From: Polyporus tsugae
Taxonomy: Eukaryota > Basidiomycota > Agaricomycetes > Polyporales > Polyporaceae
Assembly (NCBI GenBank): GCA_024305745.1
Contig: JAHRBS010000013.1
Coordinates: 1,922,001-1,986,000, forward strand
Direction: 5' to 3'
Length of the DNA stretch: 64,000 bases
Made by a program: the position numbers and the translations under genes. Position 1 is the first letter of the stretch; each line of letters starts with the position of its first letter. This document shows positions 23,078 through 36,150 of the stretch, in pieces. The notes beneath the pieces were generated by a model. The model had not been told where the DNA came from, made no database searches, and was given only the letters and a program-made list of their open reading frames with translations.

Positions 23078-24031
23078 GGCGAAGATTTTTAGCCTCCAGG
23101 CAAGTGAAGAACAGCGATAAAGAGGTCGGAGCTCATTGCGTACACTTCGTCAGAGAGGAGTCGGAGGGTCGGGCGTCTCGTCCCTTCCACCGCGAACTCC
23201 GCGCTTGTGAAGTGTGCCGCATTGTGTCTACTTAATTACTCAACGCCGCCTTCTTGGTTTCTTGCTGTACCTCTGCGCTTCCGTTCATGTTTATCAGCAG
23301 ACACCAACTTCACAGGTTCGAACATACAAATCACAACAATATACTGACATGATGAACCTCAATATCGCGATCTACACTGGTTGTATACGTAGCACCGCCG
23401 GCCCCCCGCCGCCCATACTTAATGATACTTATTCTGCTGAGTTTGCATCGTCGTTAGGCAATGCTCCAAATTCTGATCCCGTTGCTGTACTGAGCAACAA
23501 TGTCCAATGAGATGCATGCCCATTCCAACGGCGAATGCGCACCCGAACGAGGGCTCGCTGAGGGCCGGGGCCTCGATCGGGTGCTGTGAAGCCTCGGGCT
23601 CGGACCGACTTAACCACGCCGTAACAGTCGCTGCGGTTGGCGCTGCCCTGTACGAATAGACTTCCTGCCTGGCTTAGTCTCTACCGAATCGCCCGCGACT
23701 GCGTCTGTAGTTGACTTCATTGCCTAGACATACTCGACAAGCTTCAAACTGTGTCGGGCAATGATGATAGAGTTGGAAACGGCGAGATAGCATATCCATC
23801 ACATGCACCACAACATCCCGCGTTATCAGCGATCTATCCACCGACACTGCGTAGAATATGATACAAGCCAAATTATCGGTATATATGTTCCGTCACATTC
23901 AAAGGCAGGAGAACTACTCTATAGTCCGAATTTACTCATCCAAGTCCATCGATCTCCATAAGTCGCCTGTCATCTATATATGATGTCCGACTCAATCGCT
24001 ACGCGGGACTCCGGAAAACGCAGCTCCAGGT
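23078..24031. other. Intergenic region between two minus-strand genes
   Basis: About 950 bp containing the NUDCD1-like promoter and the 3' UTR of the RING gene. It is AT-richer in the middle (23,300-23,450 and 23,870-23,990). No supported gene. Confidence 0.55.
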
Positions 24032-25113
24032 TCACGAGTACATCCCAGAGAACTCCTCTCGGTCGTGGTCGTACTCGAAGTGGGCCTCCTCGCGCGGCTC
24101 GGAGCCCTCGTCTGCGGATACCTGGCCGTCCGAGTCGCGTTCACTCCCCAGGGCAATGCCCGGTCCGGGGTCACGGAAGATGGTCTCTAATACGTCGAGG
24201 GGCTCATTGCTCATGAACGCCGCAAGGGACGCTTGCAGGCCCTCGGGAAGCCGCTCCTCGCCCACCCGCTCTTCGCCACCGGACGGCGGTGCGATAAACG
24301 GTGTGCGGCATGTGGGGCAGGTAGCATTCTGCGTGATGCGCAACGCGAATCAGGGGAATGCGGATAATGACCGTCAGTTGCCAGTCTCACGCCGGGGGGA
24401 AAACCCGCCCAATTTACATGATGGGGGACACTCACGCCTTGATACAACCATCCGCGAATGCTGTGTCGGGTAAATCAGATGGTTAGCAGAGTTGGCGAGC
24501 TGTGGGGGCGGTTGCGAGCCGGAGGTGGTACTCAACTCCTTGCGGCAGAAGATGTGCCCGCACGTTCGCACAAGCCGCGTGACTCCGAGTTCTTCGACCG
24601 GGTGCGCAGGCGAGTCCATGGCGAGCGCGGTTTCCTCCTCGGCCAATATTGCGAGGAGGGATGTTAGGCATATCGGACAGGTGCTATCTGTGGACGGCAT
24701 GTTAATGATTGCTGAGCGCTGGCCAGAAGTCGCCCAATGCGACCGAGTGACGGTGCGACCATACGTGCTCGGACTACCATGTCCTGTACGCACCGGATTG
24801 TCCGAGGGACGCTAGGTCGCTTTCTGTGAGCTTGGGGAGTTCTCCAGCGAAGCTGTCGAGGTCTGCATTGCGCTGCCTGGAATGGCGATAGAACCATGCG
24901 ATTCACGGTTGCCCCATTTGTTGGGAGAAGTTATGTGCATCGCAAACGTCAGCTATGCTTTCGACATGGGGAGGCTCCCGTGGCTGCGACTTACCGCATT
25001 TCCTGGACGAGGTTGATGAGATCATTGCGGACCACGCTGGCTGCTTCGGGATTCCGTGTGAAGTGGAAGGCATCGGTCATGCTCCGCCTACGAGGCAGAG
25101 TTTGACTGGCCAT
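24032..25113 (-). CDS. RING-finger protein (probable E3 ubiquitin ligase)
   Basis: Five exons in reading order: 25113..24995, 24876..24794, 24687..24537, 24460..24436, 24328..24032; 224 aa with phase closing at each junction. The RING is split over three exons: STCPICL, RTCGHIFCRKDIRGWLYQG, ATCPTCRTPF. The sixth zinc ligand position carries Asp (CRKD) instead of Cys, a recurring variant in fungal RINGs. The C-terminal part is acidic (EEAHFEYDHDREEF). The short 25-bp exon encodes the IRGW segment. An in-frame upstream ATG at 25287 would add about 58 basic residues; 25113 was chosen because the extension looks non-coding. E3 activity is inferred from the RING. No substrate is suggested. Confidence 0.8.
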
Positions 25114-26179
25114 CGTGTAAGTATGGTTCGCAATAGCAATCTGGTCGGTCAGCAGCAAGCGCGCGCCGAGGCCGACGCGTCGAAAATCATGACCCTCGGA
25201 AGACGCCGGCCCCACGTGTGCTCGACACAGCCTCCGCCTTCGGATTTCATCCTCCGAGCCGTCTCTCGACAACTTTCTCTTGACCATCCATCCCGCCCCT
25301 CGGCCTTGCTCTAACGTTATGTTTGATTCTCAAACACTCGCGCCATCGGAATAACGCCGCCAGTAGATGGTTACCAACAAATCAAGAGATGCTGGATAAG
25401 TAGTTCCCACTCTCTCACGGCAGGCCGGCGGGAGCTCGTCGGGAGGCAAACACTGTATGCGCACCCGCTACGACTAAATGCGCAAATGCATACTTGGGGC
25501 TATGTCTTGGTGCTGAAATTGAAATGTACAGTGAGAGGTGGGTACGATTCATAGGACTGCCTCGAACGATGTGGCGCCAGCCATTGATATTCTGACAATT
25601 CGGTTACTACATAAGTCGCAGGTAGACCCACCGCCTTTCCGGCGCCGCGTACGCCTGGCCATTTGAACAGGCGCTTCCGGATCCGGGGCGGCGTTGTTAT
25701 ACGTGAGCGCCTATTACCCAATAAGGCAAGTGTTTGGGTACGGTGGGTGGTCAAACAACCAAATGCGGGCGACAATAGCTTTGTGCTCAGAACAGCTCGC
25801 CGCGCCCATCCCTCCGCCATCTCCTCTATCAGCCGCTCATGATACAGATTCGGTCCGACTTCGAGCCCCGACCGTTCTGCAACTGTGCATCATTGTCCCG
25901 TTCACGTATTGTTTCCAGCATATTCCCTCTACCGCTCGCGCCCAGTCTCCTTGCCGCCATGTCCCCCGTGTATAAAGTCTTCCAGTACTCCACTTGCCAC
26001 GCCCCAACCGTTGTCCGCTGTGCCATCAACGTTTCTTCATTCCCCGTTTCCTCTATACTTATTCTCTTCTTTGTCGACGCTAGCCGTCATCACACAAGCT
26101 TTCTCCTTCACATTCCGCTAACGAGGAGACCTACCACACAGTCCTTACGACTAACGCATACGCCAGCACCGCCACCATC
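25114..26179. other. Divergent intergenic region, promoter of GH71 gene
   Basis: About 1.07 kb between the RING gene (minus) and the GH71 gene (plus). A TATA-like TATAAAG lies at 25971-25977, about 200 bp before the GH71 ATG, followed by a pyrimidine-rich leader. The start context CACCATCATG is favourable. No further ORF supported. Confidence 0.55.
25971..25977 (+). promoter_or_regulatory. TATA-like element upstream of GH71 gene
   Basis: TATAAAG about 200 bp upstream of the ATG at 26180, in a CT-rich leader. Plausible core promoter, since secreted-enzyme genes in fungi often have TATA boxes. Position only; not tested. Confidence 0.4.
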
Positions 26180-28022
26180 ATGCACTTCCGCTCTATTCTG
26201 ACCTCTGCAGGCCTCCTTGCTGCCGCTGCTGTCACTAATGCCGCCCCCACCAAGGTTGCCCGCGATTCTGGTGTCCCCAAGATCGTTGTTGCACATCACA
26301 TTGTCGGCCTCACGTCTGGATTCACGATTGACGACTGGAAGAGCGACATTCAGCTCGCTCAGGCGAACGGCATCGACGGTTTCGCGCTCAACATCGGCAA
26401 CGATCCCTTCACTAGCACCCAGTCCGACCTTGCGTAAGAGGTCTCCCCAAGAGCACTGTTCGGCTTTCGGTGTTGACCATCCTATTACACAGCTACCAGG
26501 CCGCCGAGCAGCTCAACTCGGGTTTCAAGCTCTTCTTCTCGTTTGACATGAGGTACGCATTGGCGGCAATCTCTTGCAAATCCCTCGGCGTTCGCTGCAT
26601 GATTCACCCCCGACTCATCATATTTCCAGCTCCTTCCCGTGCACGACCGCTGATGACGGCGCCACCATCCGCTCTCTGACCAACCAGTTTGCGAGCCGGT
26701 CTCCACAGCTTCAGGTCAGCGGCAAGGCGTTCGTCTCGACATTCGCCGGGGAGGCCTGCACCTTCGGCGCTACCGACGCTCCGTCCGGCTGGAAGGCGCA
26801 GCTCACGCAGCACCCCGACACCACCGGCAAGGTCCACTTCGTCCCGTCCTTCTTCATCGACCCCGCCACATTCAGCACCTTCGGTGGCGTCATGGACGGC
26901 GACTTCAACGTAAGTGTTGTGAAGCTTTTTTTTTGGTCGTCATGGGCCGGAGGGTAACAGACGCCTATACCTACCATTGCAGTTCAACTCTGGATGGCCA
27001 CTTGCGATTACGGCACAGAATGCGGCACAGACCCTACCCGGCGTTGATCTGAACAACATCAACGCCGCGGGCGAGACGGCGCTCCAGAAGTTTATCGGCT
27101 CGTTCGACACGGATACCCAGCACATCACCAACCTCGCTAATGTCCAGGGCAGCGCCCAGACATACATGGCTGCGGTCGCGCCGTGGTTCTTCACCCACTT
27201 CGGCGCCGATACCTTCAACAAGAACGCGAGTGACTTCGAGTGGGCTAGGGAGGCTTGATTCCAAACTGATTGTGATTTTTTTCAGTTCGTGTTCGACGGC
27301 GATGAGCACCTCTGGGTCTCCCGTTGGGAGACCCTCATCGCCAACCGTGACAAGGTCTCGCTCGTCGAGATCTGCACCTGGAACGACTTCGGCGAGTCCC
27401 ACTACATCGGCCCCCAGCACGGCAACCTCCCCCCTGGCTCCGAGAAGTGGGTCAACGGTTTCAGCCACGAAGGTACGTCCATCCATCATACTTCCACGCA
27501 GACGGTGCCCCTGACCCCGCCAAATAGGCTTCCTCAGCCTCACGAACTTCTTCGCGACGCAGTTCAAGACTGGGCAAGCCCCCGCCATCGCGAAAGACCA
27601 ACTCGTCATGTGGGCACGGCCGCATCCCAAGAACGCGACGCCCGCCGACCCCGTTGGCGCCCCGAAGGACTTCCAGCTCGTGCGTATAGTCTCCTACATC
27701 TGTCCGATTCCGATTGGGACCCCTATGCTGACCGCGCGGCGCGATAATTACACAGTTCCAGGACAAGATGTGGGCCGTGGTCCTCGCGACGGCCGACGGC
27801 ACGCTCTCGCTCTCGAGCACGGACAGCGACGCGCAGACGTTCGACGTCAAGGCGGGCGTTAACAAGCTCTCGCTGCCCATCCAGCCCAACGGGTTCATGC
27901 ACGGCGTCCTCACCCGCAACAGCGCGACCGTCATCGACCTCAAGCCTGACAACTTCACCTTCAACGCCAACCCCCCCGCGTTCAACTACAACGCCTTCAC
28001 CGCCCACGCCACCGCGCAATAA
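26180..28022 (+). CDS. Secreted GH71 alpha-1,3-glucanase (mutanase)
   Basis: Glycoside hydrolase family 71, which cleaves alpha-1,3-glucan of fungal cell walls in wall turnover or mycoparasitism. Seven exons: 26180..26433, 26493..26552, 26630..26909, 26983..27225, 27286..27472, 27528..27679, 27756..28022; 480 aa. The N-terminal signal peptide (MHFRSILTSAGLLAAAAVTNA) is followed by the GH71 opening KIVVAHHIVG. Family blocks: DDWKSDIQLAQANGIDGFALN, FKLFFSFDMSSFPC, KAFVSTFAGE, VHFVPSFFID, ITAQNAAQTL, VAPWFFTHFG, SLVEICTWNDFGESHYIG. The C-terminus has a beta-rich domain ending FNYNAFTAHATAQ. The intron after exon 4 has a GC donor (GCGAGT) and AG acceptor, the only choice that keeps the frame. For the last intron two acceptors 6 bp apart are possible. 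Confidence 0.92.
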
Positions 28023-29477
28023 GCGTGGTCCGTCGTCCGCTATTCGTTTCTGGGGGTGACTGGGTTTGTCGTCGTTATGTTTTCGAGTTCTCTTTGCAGT
28101 GGGCGCTGCCGTTCTCGGCCCGCCCCCACTCCCGTACCTAGGACACGTCCAGATACTTACGGATTGTTGTCCCGCGGGTCGGGGCCGGTATCGAGGACGG
28201 ATACCCTGTTGTCATTAGCGCTGTACTCCTGCTTGTATCTCTAGCTTGCTTTCGATCGTCGGTAACATGCTGTCTTTTTCCGGATTCTCCAGCTCGCTGC
28301 GGTCATTTCCTCTGCTTCTTTGTCGGCGCATCATTCGAGCAAGCCCAACATCAGTTGCGTTTGCATCCCAGCCATGTGCCTTGTCCGCTAACTTGAAGGA
28401 CAGTGATCCTTGCAGTCGCACGTGGTAATTCAGCGGTATGTTGGCAACCTCCTCTGGATCCTCGCGCGGTGGCTCGCAGACGCCGTCTTGCAGACCGCAG
28501 CGTTCACGCGCGTTGTTTTAGCGGGCGATCCTCCGCCATCGTGATTAACATTGCACCTCTAGGCCATACTTACGAGGGGCGATCGTGATCCGCCAGCTCG
28601 AACGCGCCCTGCACCGCCCGCTGATCCGCGGGCATTTTGGTCTGGGACTCTGGGAGAGGTCGGTCCGCTCTTGACTCTATCTACGATACAACCGCACTCA
28701 CCGTGCGGCACACACGTAAGTAAGTAGCTATAGTACTGGTACAGTACTTGATGTGATGTCGACGCAAGATGGTGATGCCACGCTTCGCCATGGCCATCGC
28801 GGGAAGGTCCTGCAAGTAAGTATCGCATCTTGGTGCCTTGGGTCCGAGGACTCCGAGTAGGCCCCCAATAGGCAAAGCAATCTCTTCGGTTCGATTCGGC
28901 GGTGTGCACCGAAATCAATGTGCTGTTCGTACTCATGATGGTACCGCAGACCACCGTCAACATGTTGATATGTGGTGTGCGCGCACCGCGAGCCTCGACG
29001 GCCGTCTGTTGCCAACTTGAGTGATGCTGGCCGAGGACAGGCCTTGTGATACTTAGGTCATACAGTATTCAATTGACCGTGGATTCGGCACAGTGCACAG
29101 TCCTGAGTAAACGAGTTCTGCAGATGCATGCGGTATGACGAGAGTGCCTCAGGAGTACTCACGGTCGTTGTTGCGCGCGGTGATCGTAGGAACTCATGCG
29201 CGGCGAGTGTGTGATGCACGACTAACTCGAAGGTCGCTAGAAAAGGAGAACGACGTTACGTCAGGAAAGCCTCTCAGTGACAATTGCCATGTGCGAGTCC
29301 AAGGAACTATGATAGATGATTAGGGAATCCTACAGGTACTGGGTGTATCTATCTATACAATGCAAGATAGGATGCGATATGTAAGTGTGCCAATGATTTA
29401 ATGTGCAACGAAAGCAGGTGCAAACAAGATGAGCAGATGTGGTATGCGACGATGAATGGTCATGCTGTGGTGGGAGT
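28023..29477. other. Convergent intergenic region
   Basis: About 1.45 kb between the convergent 3' ends of GH71 and SEN1. ORFs on both strands are short and featureless. No RNA gene or repeat recognised. Confidence 0.55.
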
Positions 29478-32400
29478 TCAACGCTGTGAGAGGAATGCGC
29501 ATCAGGACGGTTGATAACGACAGTGTTTTTCGACGGTCAAGATATGATAGCGTACCTTCTTGGGAATAAACAAGCTGGGACCCTGCTTCTGGCGTTTCGC
29601 CAGAGGTGGTTTCAGTTTCGGCTTCGAAACACCAAGGGCTGATCCCGCATCGCCTGCCTCATCCGCTTTCGGCGGGTCCTCTGCGCGCCGTTTCTGACCC
29701 ACTTGCGCATCCTCTGATACGGCGGCAGATTGTGGTTCGAGAGGCATCGGCCCCTTGCTCGGGGCGCTCGGGGCTGATGGCTGAAACGCGGCAGAGGCAG
29801 CGGCGTTTGAGCGGTTTGCGAGTGATTTTAACTCACGGGGCGTGGCGAGGTCTGGCGGTGGCGGAGGTACTGCAGGGCTATTCGACGGCGGCTTGAGTTT
29901 AGGCTTAGTTAGCTGTGATGGAGGTTTCGTGTACGAGGTGGGAGCAGTGAAGTATGCGACATCGGCCTACGCGAACGTGAAAGCGACTTAGCACCAAACA
30001 GTTAGAATACCAGTATGGAACTCACCTTGATGAGAGACGACCTCGATCTCGCGTTGTCAACAATCTTTCGCCAGATGTCATCACTCCTCTCAAGGGTCGG
30101 TGCGTTACCGAGGACGAACAGGGAGGCTTTGGCGCGGGTCAGGGCGACGTTCATTCGCCGAACATCTATCACGTAGGGTTACATCGCTGAGGTCAACCAC
30201 AATAGGTATTGTACTTGCCTCGGAGGAAACCAACAGTCTGCAAGTTCCGACCTGAACGAACGCAGGACAGGATGATGATATCCTTTTCTTGACCCTGGAA
30301 ACCATCGACGGTATTGAAATCAACCGTACTGAGGACCTCTTCACCAAATCGTTGTCGGAACGCGCGCTTCAACTCTGTGATCTGACCTCGATACATAGAG
30401 ATAATGCCGACTTTGAAGTCGAGATTCGTTGACGAAAACTCTGTGATGAGCCTATTGTACAAGGCCACCGCAACCTGTGCCTCCGAACGGTTCACGAGGG
30501 AATGACCAGCGCCTGGCATCTTCTCTTCTGTTCCTGACTCGACGCTGAAAAACCGGTAGGTTCCGAACTTGGGGTGACTATGCCAGGACCGTGTGGTTTT
30601 CTCAGCCATGTCAGGTCCGTCGCTAAGTCGTCCGTCGTAGAAGAGATTGCTCGGCAGCTGGCTAATATCCGGGTGCATACGGTATTGTATGCTGCGAGAT
30701 GTGCCGCATCGGTGACTCTGCACTGTGGCGGAAGGCTCTCCTACTCACCTCAGCAAGTGAACAGCATCTGGCTGGATCTTCTGTAGTCTGACGAACAGTG
30801 ACTGGTCATATCCGAGCCTACATGCCTGCGGCCAAAGTTAACCCTCGCGCCCTTGCTACGGTTTCCTGTGAGAGCACTGACCTCTTGCGACTTCACAGTC
30901 GGCGGCAACTGCTGAGGATCTATTGTTCTCACATCAGCATCCCAACGCCGCAATTGTTCCTAAAGAGTCACCCTACCTCCTACCATGATGCACGTCCTAC
31001 AGCGGTACTTCATGGGAATGAGGGAGCTGAGCTCGATGGCTTGGGCGGCTTCATCGATAATAACGACCTCAAAGTCGAATGATTCCAGGTACTCATAGGC
31101 AGACGCGGACAGGGTACTGCAGATGACGTCGGCTTCCTGAAGGACCTCGTTCCGGAAGCGCCGCCTGGTGGCGTCGAGGGTGCGGTAGTCCGACCTCTGC
31201 TTGTCCTTGACTTTGTCCAGTTGGTGGATCAACATGACCCTCGCCCTGCTCAGCCTCTTGATATCGTCCTCGAGGGCGAGTGTCTTCGCCGCGTTTTCCT
31301 CAATGAGTGCCATCTCCTCCATTTTCTGTTGTCGCTGCACTTTCACCGACTCCAGCTCCGCACGAACGCGAGCGAGCTCGGTTCCGGCCTCCTTCGTGTT
31401 CTGCAGCTCGGGGTGGGCATTGAGCTTCTGGTCCATAAGGTGCTCCAAGGAAACGTCTCGAACGCTGAGGTTCATCGTCTTGGCGGACCCGATCCGGACA
31501 ACTTTGGGATGTTCGGCGCGATGACCAGCACCAGACACGCCTTCCTTTAGACGGAATGCGATTTCATCGATGGCGGCGTTACTTGGGGCGCAGAGCAGGA
31601 TCTTTTTGGGCATCTCCTTCTCGCCTGGTCGTCCAACATTCTTCGACCGCCGCGACAGATAGAGTTGTACCAGACCGCATATAGTCGACGTCTTTCCTGT
31701 TCCCGGAGGACTTTGCAGAACTGAGCATACGGCGCGACCACAAGTCACAAAAGAACTCACCCTTGAATGAGCGCGAAACCCTCAGTGCCAAGTGACTTGA
31801 GGATGGCGTTCGCCTGAGGCTCGTTCACGTTGTACGTCTTCATGACCTTCTGCACCTCCTCAGCCCCGACCTTCCCTGGTCTCGACAATTGAGTATGCAG
31901 GATATTGTCGAGGAGGTCGTAGTGTGGAAGCGCCATAAGGGCAGCATACTCGCGGATGATAGTCGACAAACTGATGTAAATTAGGGACGACATTCGAGCA
32001 CGGTATGATGCAAAACTCACCTGAGCACTTTAGCCAGACTCCACGACGTCCCCACCTGAAGCCCTGGGTCGCCGCCGCCGGCAAGGTACCGTACGGTGGC
32101 TTGTATGCCCATGTATGAAGAACGATAGCTCTGCACTTTCCCGAGGACCCTCCGTTTGGCATTCGAGCTCGACAACAGCACGATGTCCGTGTCCGAGAGA
32201 CTCCAGTCCTTCCCAACCGACCCGTCGATCGAGATCTCTAGGTCTATATACTCGTCGGTATACTGGCGGCTGAGGATGCGGCAGTCGTACGACTCCAGAG
32301 GCTGCTCCTTCGACTCCGTCAACTGGTTCCACATCTCGAGGAAGAGCATCGGCTCGAAGATGCTCCGGAAATGTACGTAGTCCCTGAACCGCTCTGGCAC

Positions 32401-35400
32401 AGACGAGAGCCTCGGCTTCTCTCCGGGAGGCATGGGGCCATCGTGCTCGTAATTCCACGACAGCAGTGCGCGGTAGAGCCCGGTGACGTCGGGCTTGAGG
32501 CGCATGTGAGTCCGCCGCGCGTCCTCGCGCTTCCGTATCATCTCGAGTCTCGGGTGCTTGCCATCCGTCGGGAGGTCGAGCATCTTGACCTGTCGCCGTT
32601 CGGCCGGCTTCTTGATGGTTGGGGTCTTCTGTAACTTCGAGAGGCCAGCCAGACCCTTCGGCCCATCTTCCTCATCCTCCTCGTCGCTCTCCTCTTCGCT
32701 ACTCGACGAGTCGAGGGTGCTAGATGCTGCAGTGCTAGACTTCGCGCTCTCGTCCTTGATGATGGACTTGAGACCCCTTGCGGGAGCCGGTCCAGGTCGG
32801 ATGCTGGTAGAAGGTATTGAGGATTTCGCCCCTGTCATCTTCACGTCTGCACTAGAGAAGTAACCGGCAATCGATGGCCTATCCTTGCCCTTGCCTTTGA
32901 CATCCTTCGTCGAAGACTTGAGGATATGTCTCGGCTCCGCCTTGACCTTCCCCTCATCTTTAACCTTGGCAGGTTTCGGTGCGAAGGTGTGGGAGATGAT
33001 CTGGATGTCCTCGTCCTCATCAAACGTGCCGATCGCCTCCTGTAGCCGGAGCAGCCGCGTGGAATCTAGCCGCGACCTCATCTTGTTCGGGTCGTTCTTG
33101 CGCGCATCGTCGATATGACGTTGAATACGCTGGAAAGTATCCTCACGAGGGCGAATGTTCGTGTCGCGGAAGCAGTCGAGGAGCGTCTCGAGGAGCGCAA
33201 ACGACTGGTGCAGCAGCTCCTCGTCCGTCAGGCGCAGCCACTTCGTCAGCTCGTAGAGCACCTGTTGCAGGTCGTCCACCATCTTCTTCCCTACCCCAGA
33301 GAGCTTCTTGCCCGCCCGGGCTTCCTTCTGAGACCGCACAAGGGCCCCAGACTCGAGGGTCCGCCGCTGGGCGAGGAGGTCGCGTCCGAAGATGAGCGCG
33401 TCGCGCATCCAGAGCACCATCTCCTCGTTCTCGAAGTACCGTGCCCAACGCGGTGTCTGCGGGAAGATCACGCAGAGGGCCTCTGTCATGAGGTGCCACC
33501 ACTTCGGGATCTTATCCTCCAAGACCTCTCCGGCTGATTTGAGGAACGCCGGTTGGAGAAGGAGGCCGTCTGGGCTGGAACAAAGACCCTCGATGATGTC
33601 GGTGAGACAGCGCGCGAGGGCTTGGGAGAGGGAGCAAGCCTCCGGTACAGCGGTGGCGTAGCGGGAATAGGTGGTAAGGAAATCACAGACCCCGGCGAAC
33701 GACGCGGATGGGACGTGCTCCAGGAGGGCACGGAAGCAATCGAGACGGCCGTCGACGTCGTATGCAAGAGATACCAAGGCTTGTGCAGCTCCTTGGAGGG
33801 CTTCCACCGGGGAGAACATCATCGCCACGACGTGTTTCACAACGTCATCCCGTCCAAGAAGTTCGATCGCAGCAGACGCTCGGCTGGCATCGGTGTACCG
33901 GCTGAGGACGTCTCGGAAACCGTTGCGGAAGACGGCGAGAGCATCGTTAACAGCTGCAAGGGTAGCTTGTGATGTGGCGGGCGACTGCGACTTCTTGAAG
34001 GTATCCTCGAACACGACCTTCTTCAGGTCGTCTACATGCGCAACGGGCGCTAGAACGGAGACCAACATGGAGATCGCGTCCGAGTCGTTGGCCTCCATGC
34101 CTTCATAGATGTTCTGCCAAACCTGCTCGTGGATGAGAGACGCGGGAGAAGGGAGAGTGCTACTAGGGGAGCACAACGAGGTGATAGCCGAGACCACCCT
34201 CCGCACGTCCGTCAGGAGGGCTTGTTTGATCAGTTTGCGTGCCTGCTCCCGCGCATCCTTCCAGGCCTCGTCCGCGTAGCCCTTGCCAAATGCAACGTTG
34301 ACATAGACGGCAGAATGGACAGTAAGGAGGTCGAGTGCAAGGTCCTGTCTGGTCGACCCGTCCTTGCCCTGATGGGCCAGCACTGCGAAAAGGAGCTAAA
34401 GAACGCGTTCGGTGAAGAGTTTTTGGAACTTGCGAAGATCTACATACCTTCGACGCGATGACCATGGCATTCGGACGGACCGCTTTGAACCGCACGTGTT
34501 GCAATTGCTCGCATAGGAATTGCAGGATGGACGGGAGGATATCCTTAAACACAGGGAGCTTTCCGACGGAGTTCGCGTAGACTTCGAGCCACTTCAGCTG
34601 CCAGTCGTCTTTCGGAACGGGGGCGGTGAGGTCGCAGAGGACATCTCCAAAACGGGTATTGTCTTTGATCGAGTTGAAGACAACATGCGCGTACTCGGGA
34701 CCCTCGTCTTGCCATGCGCCAGGCCCCATACGTCTCAGAATAATGACGAAACTCTTTAAGACGTCGATGAAATCTATTGGCCAGTAGTGTAAAATATGGA
34801 AACCATAGAAACTACGTCAGTAGATAGTAAACAGAGAATGACGAAATTGCTGACGCTTTCCGGTATCGTGTAAATGGCCTACTATTATATGCCGGATATC
34901 GAGGTCAAACGTCCGACTTGCTCGGAGGAGTTCGATAGGGACGAAACGGAGGAGAATAGCAGAGCCCGCCCAGAGAGCGGGAATCTCTTGCAACCATGGG
35001 ACTTTGTATTCGTCGCCTAGACAGTCGGACAGAGGACGCGAGGAAGCAATGGAATCACAAACAGCCTTTAAGAGGGTGATGTGGGACGGTGAGAAGTTCT
35101 CCATTGGGATAGGAGCAACCTCGCAAGATACACATTGTTTCTGGGCCCAAGCACGGATGTCGTGAGATTCGTCAAAGAGCAGAGCGAGGAGTGCCGAGGA
35201 AGGAATGTCTGTGGGCCAGGCCTTGATGGAAAGACGAGGACAATAGCTGTGAAGCAGGGAGATGATACGGGGGTCTTGAAGCATATGTAGATATGTGGTC
35301 ATGAGAAAGGTGATGGCCGGTGGCGCATCCGTAAGGGTTGGTCCGGACTCGTGTGGTGGTGAGTCTTCGACCGCAGTAAGACCTTTTTCTGCCAGAGCCT

Positions 35401-35882
35401 GAACCACGAAGTCCGTGAGGAACTGATGAAAGTTGCCATAGAAGGTCTTCAAGATGCTATCGCTGAAAGCACCGAAGTACCTATTGCAGTGTTCACCGAC
35501 GATTCGACCCCAACAAACGCTGCACTCACGTGTGTCTTGACATGATTTCCGCCTCGTGCAAACCCCTGACGCAGTAGCAACATCGCGACAACACTCGCTT
35601 CAAATGTAGCCTCCATACTTGGACGGAATTGCTGTTATACGCGTGCAAGCGGATGAGGAAGATGGCCGCGTCCTTTGTCACCTCGTCGGCTTGTGAGCAA
35701 AACCAGTGGTTGTATGCGAGAGAGAAGGTTGCAGGATTTGTAGGCTTGTCGAGACTTCCAAGCAGGTAGGTAGATAGAAATTTGAGAACGTCGTCCGGCA
35801 CGATCGCCACAGGAGCATCACGAAGTTCAGCAAGTTTCTTCTTCACTTGATGCTTCGGTGGTGGTGGCTGCGTTGCCATCAA
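29478..35882 (-). CDS. SEN1: SEN1-type superfamily 1 RNA/DNA helicase
   Basis: Nuclear 5'-3' helicase that unwinds R-loops and terminates RNA polymerase II transcription. Twelve exons in reading order: 35882..35530, 35480..34855, 34773..34448, 34395..32021, 31970..31761, 31710..30977, 30919..30882, 30825..30749, 30691..30219, 30165..30026, 29966..29556, 29483..29478; 1,922 aa, phase closing throughout. The N-terminal SEN1_N helical domain covers roughly residues 1-700 (HLHDTGKHFIDVLKSF). An acidic linker and the UPF1/SEN1 helicase core (about 1280-1790) follow: QGPPGTGKTST (Walker A), IDEAAQA (Walker B), VGDPQQLPPT, IQYRMHP, VDGFQGQEKD, NVALTRAK. The C-terminal tail is disordered and basic, ending SLFIPKKR; the last exon holds only Arg and the stop. 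The intron after 30219 is GC-AG (GCAAGT). The second in-frame ATG is three bases downstream. Confidence 0.93.
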
Positions 35883-36150
35883 CGTTCTGGATGGGGACCG
35901 GCTCAGGATAGGGTGCAGAGGCGAAGGGAACAGTCGAGGAGCAGACCAGGTGTGTGGGATGCAGAACGAGGGACCCAGACAGCAGACACGGATGGGGGAA
36001 GGCTAAGCGGCAACTTCACTTGGGTCAAGAGTCGACCGGACGCGTCAAGCGCCAAGGCGCGTTATTTGGTCCAGTTTGCTCCTAGCGTCTCTTCTGAGTC
36101 GACGTTCATTAATGGCGCCCAACCTGATCTTGCTACGGTAACTCCTCGTC
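35883..36150. promoter_or_regulatory. Divergent promoter between SEN1 and translin
   Basis: 268 bp separate the start codons of two head-to-head genes, SEN1 and translin. Both promoters and 5' UTRs must fit here, so shared control is likely. No TATA box is evident. Confidence 0.5.
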
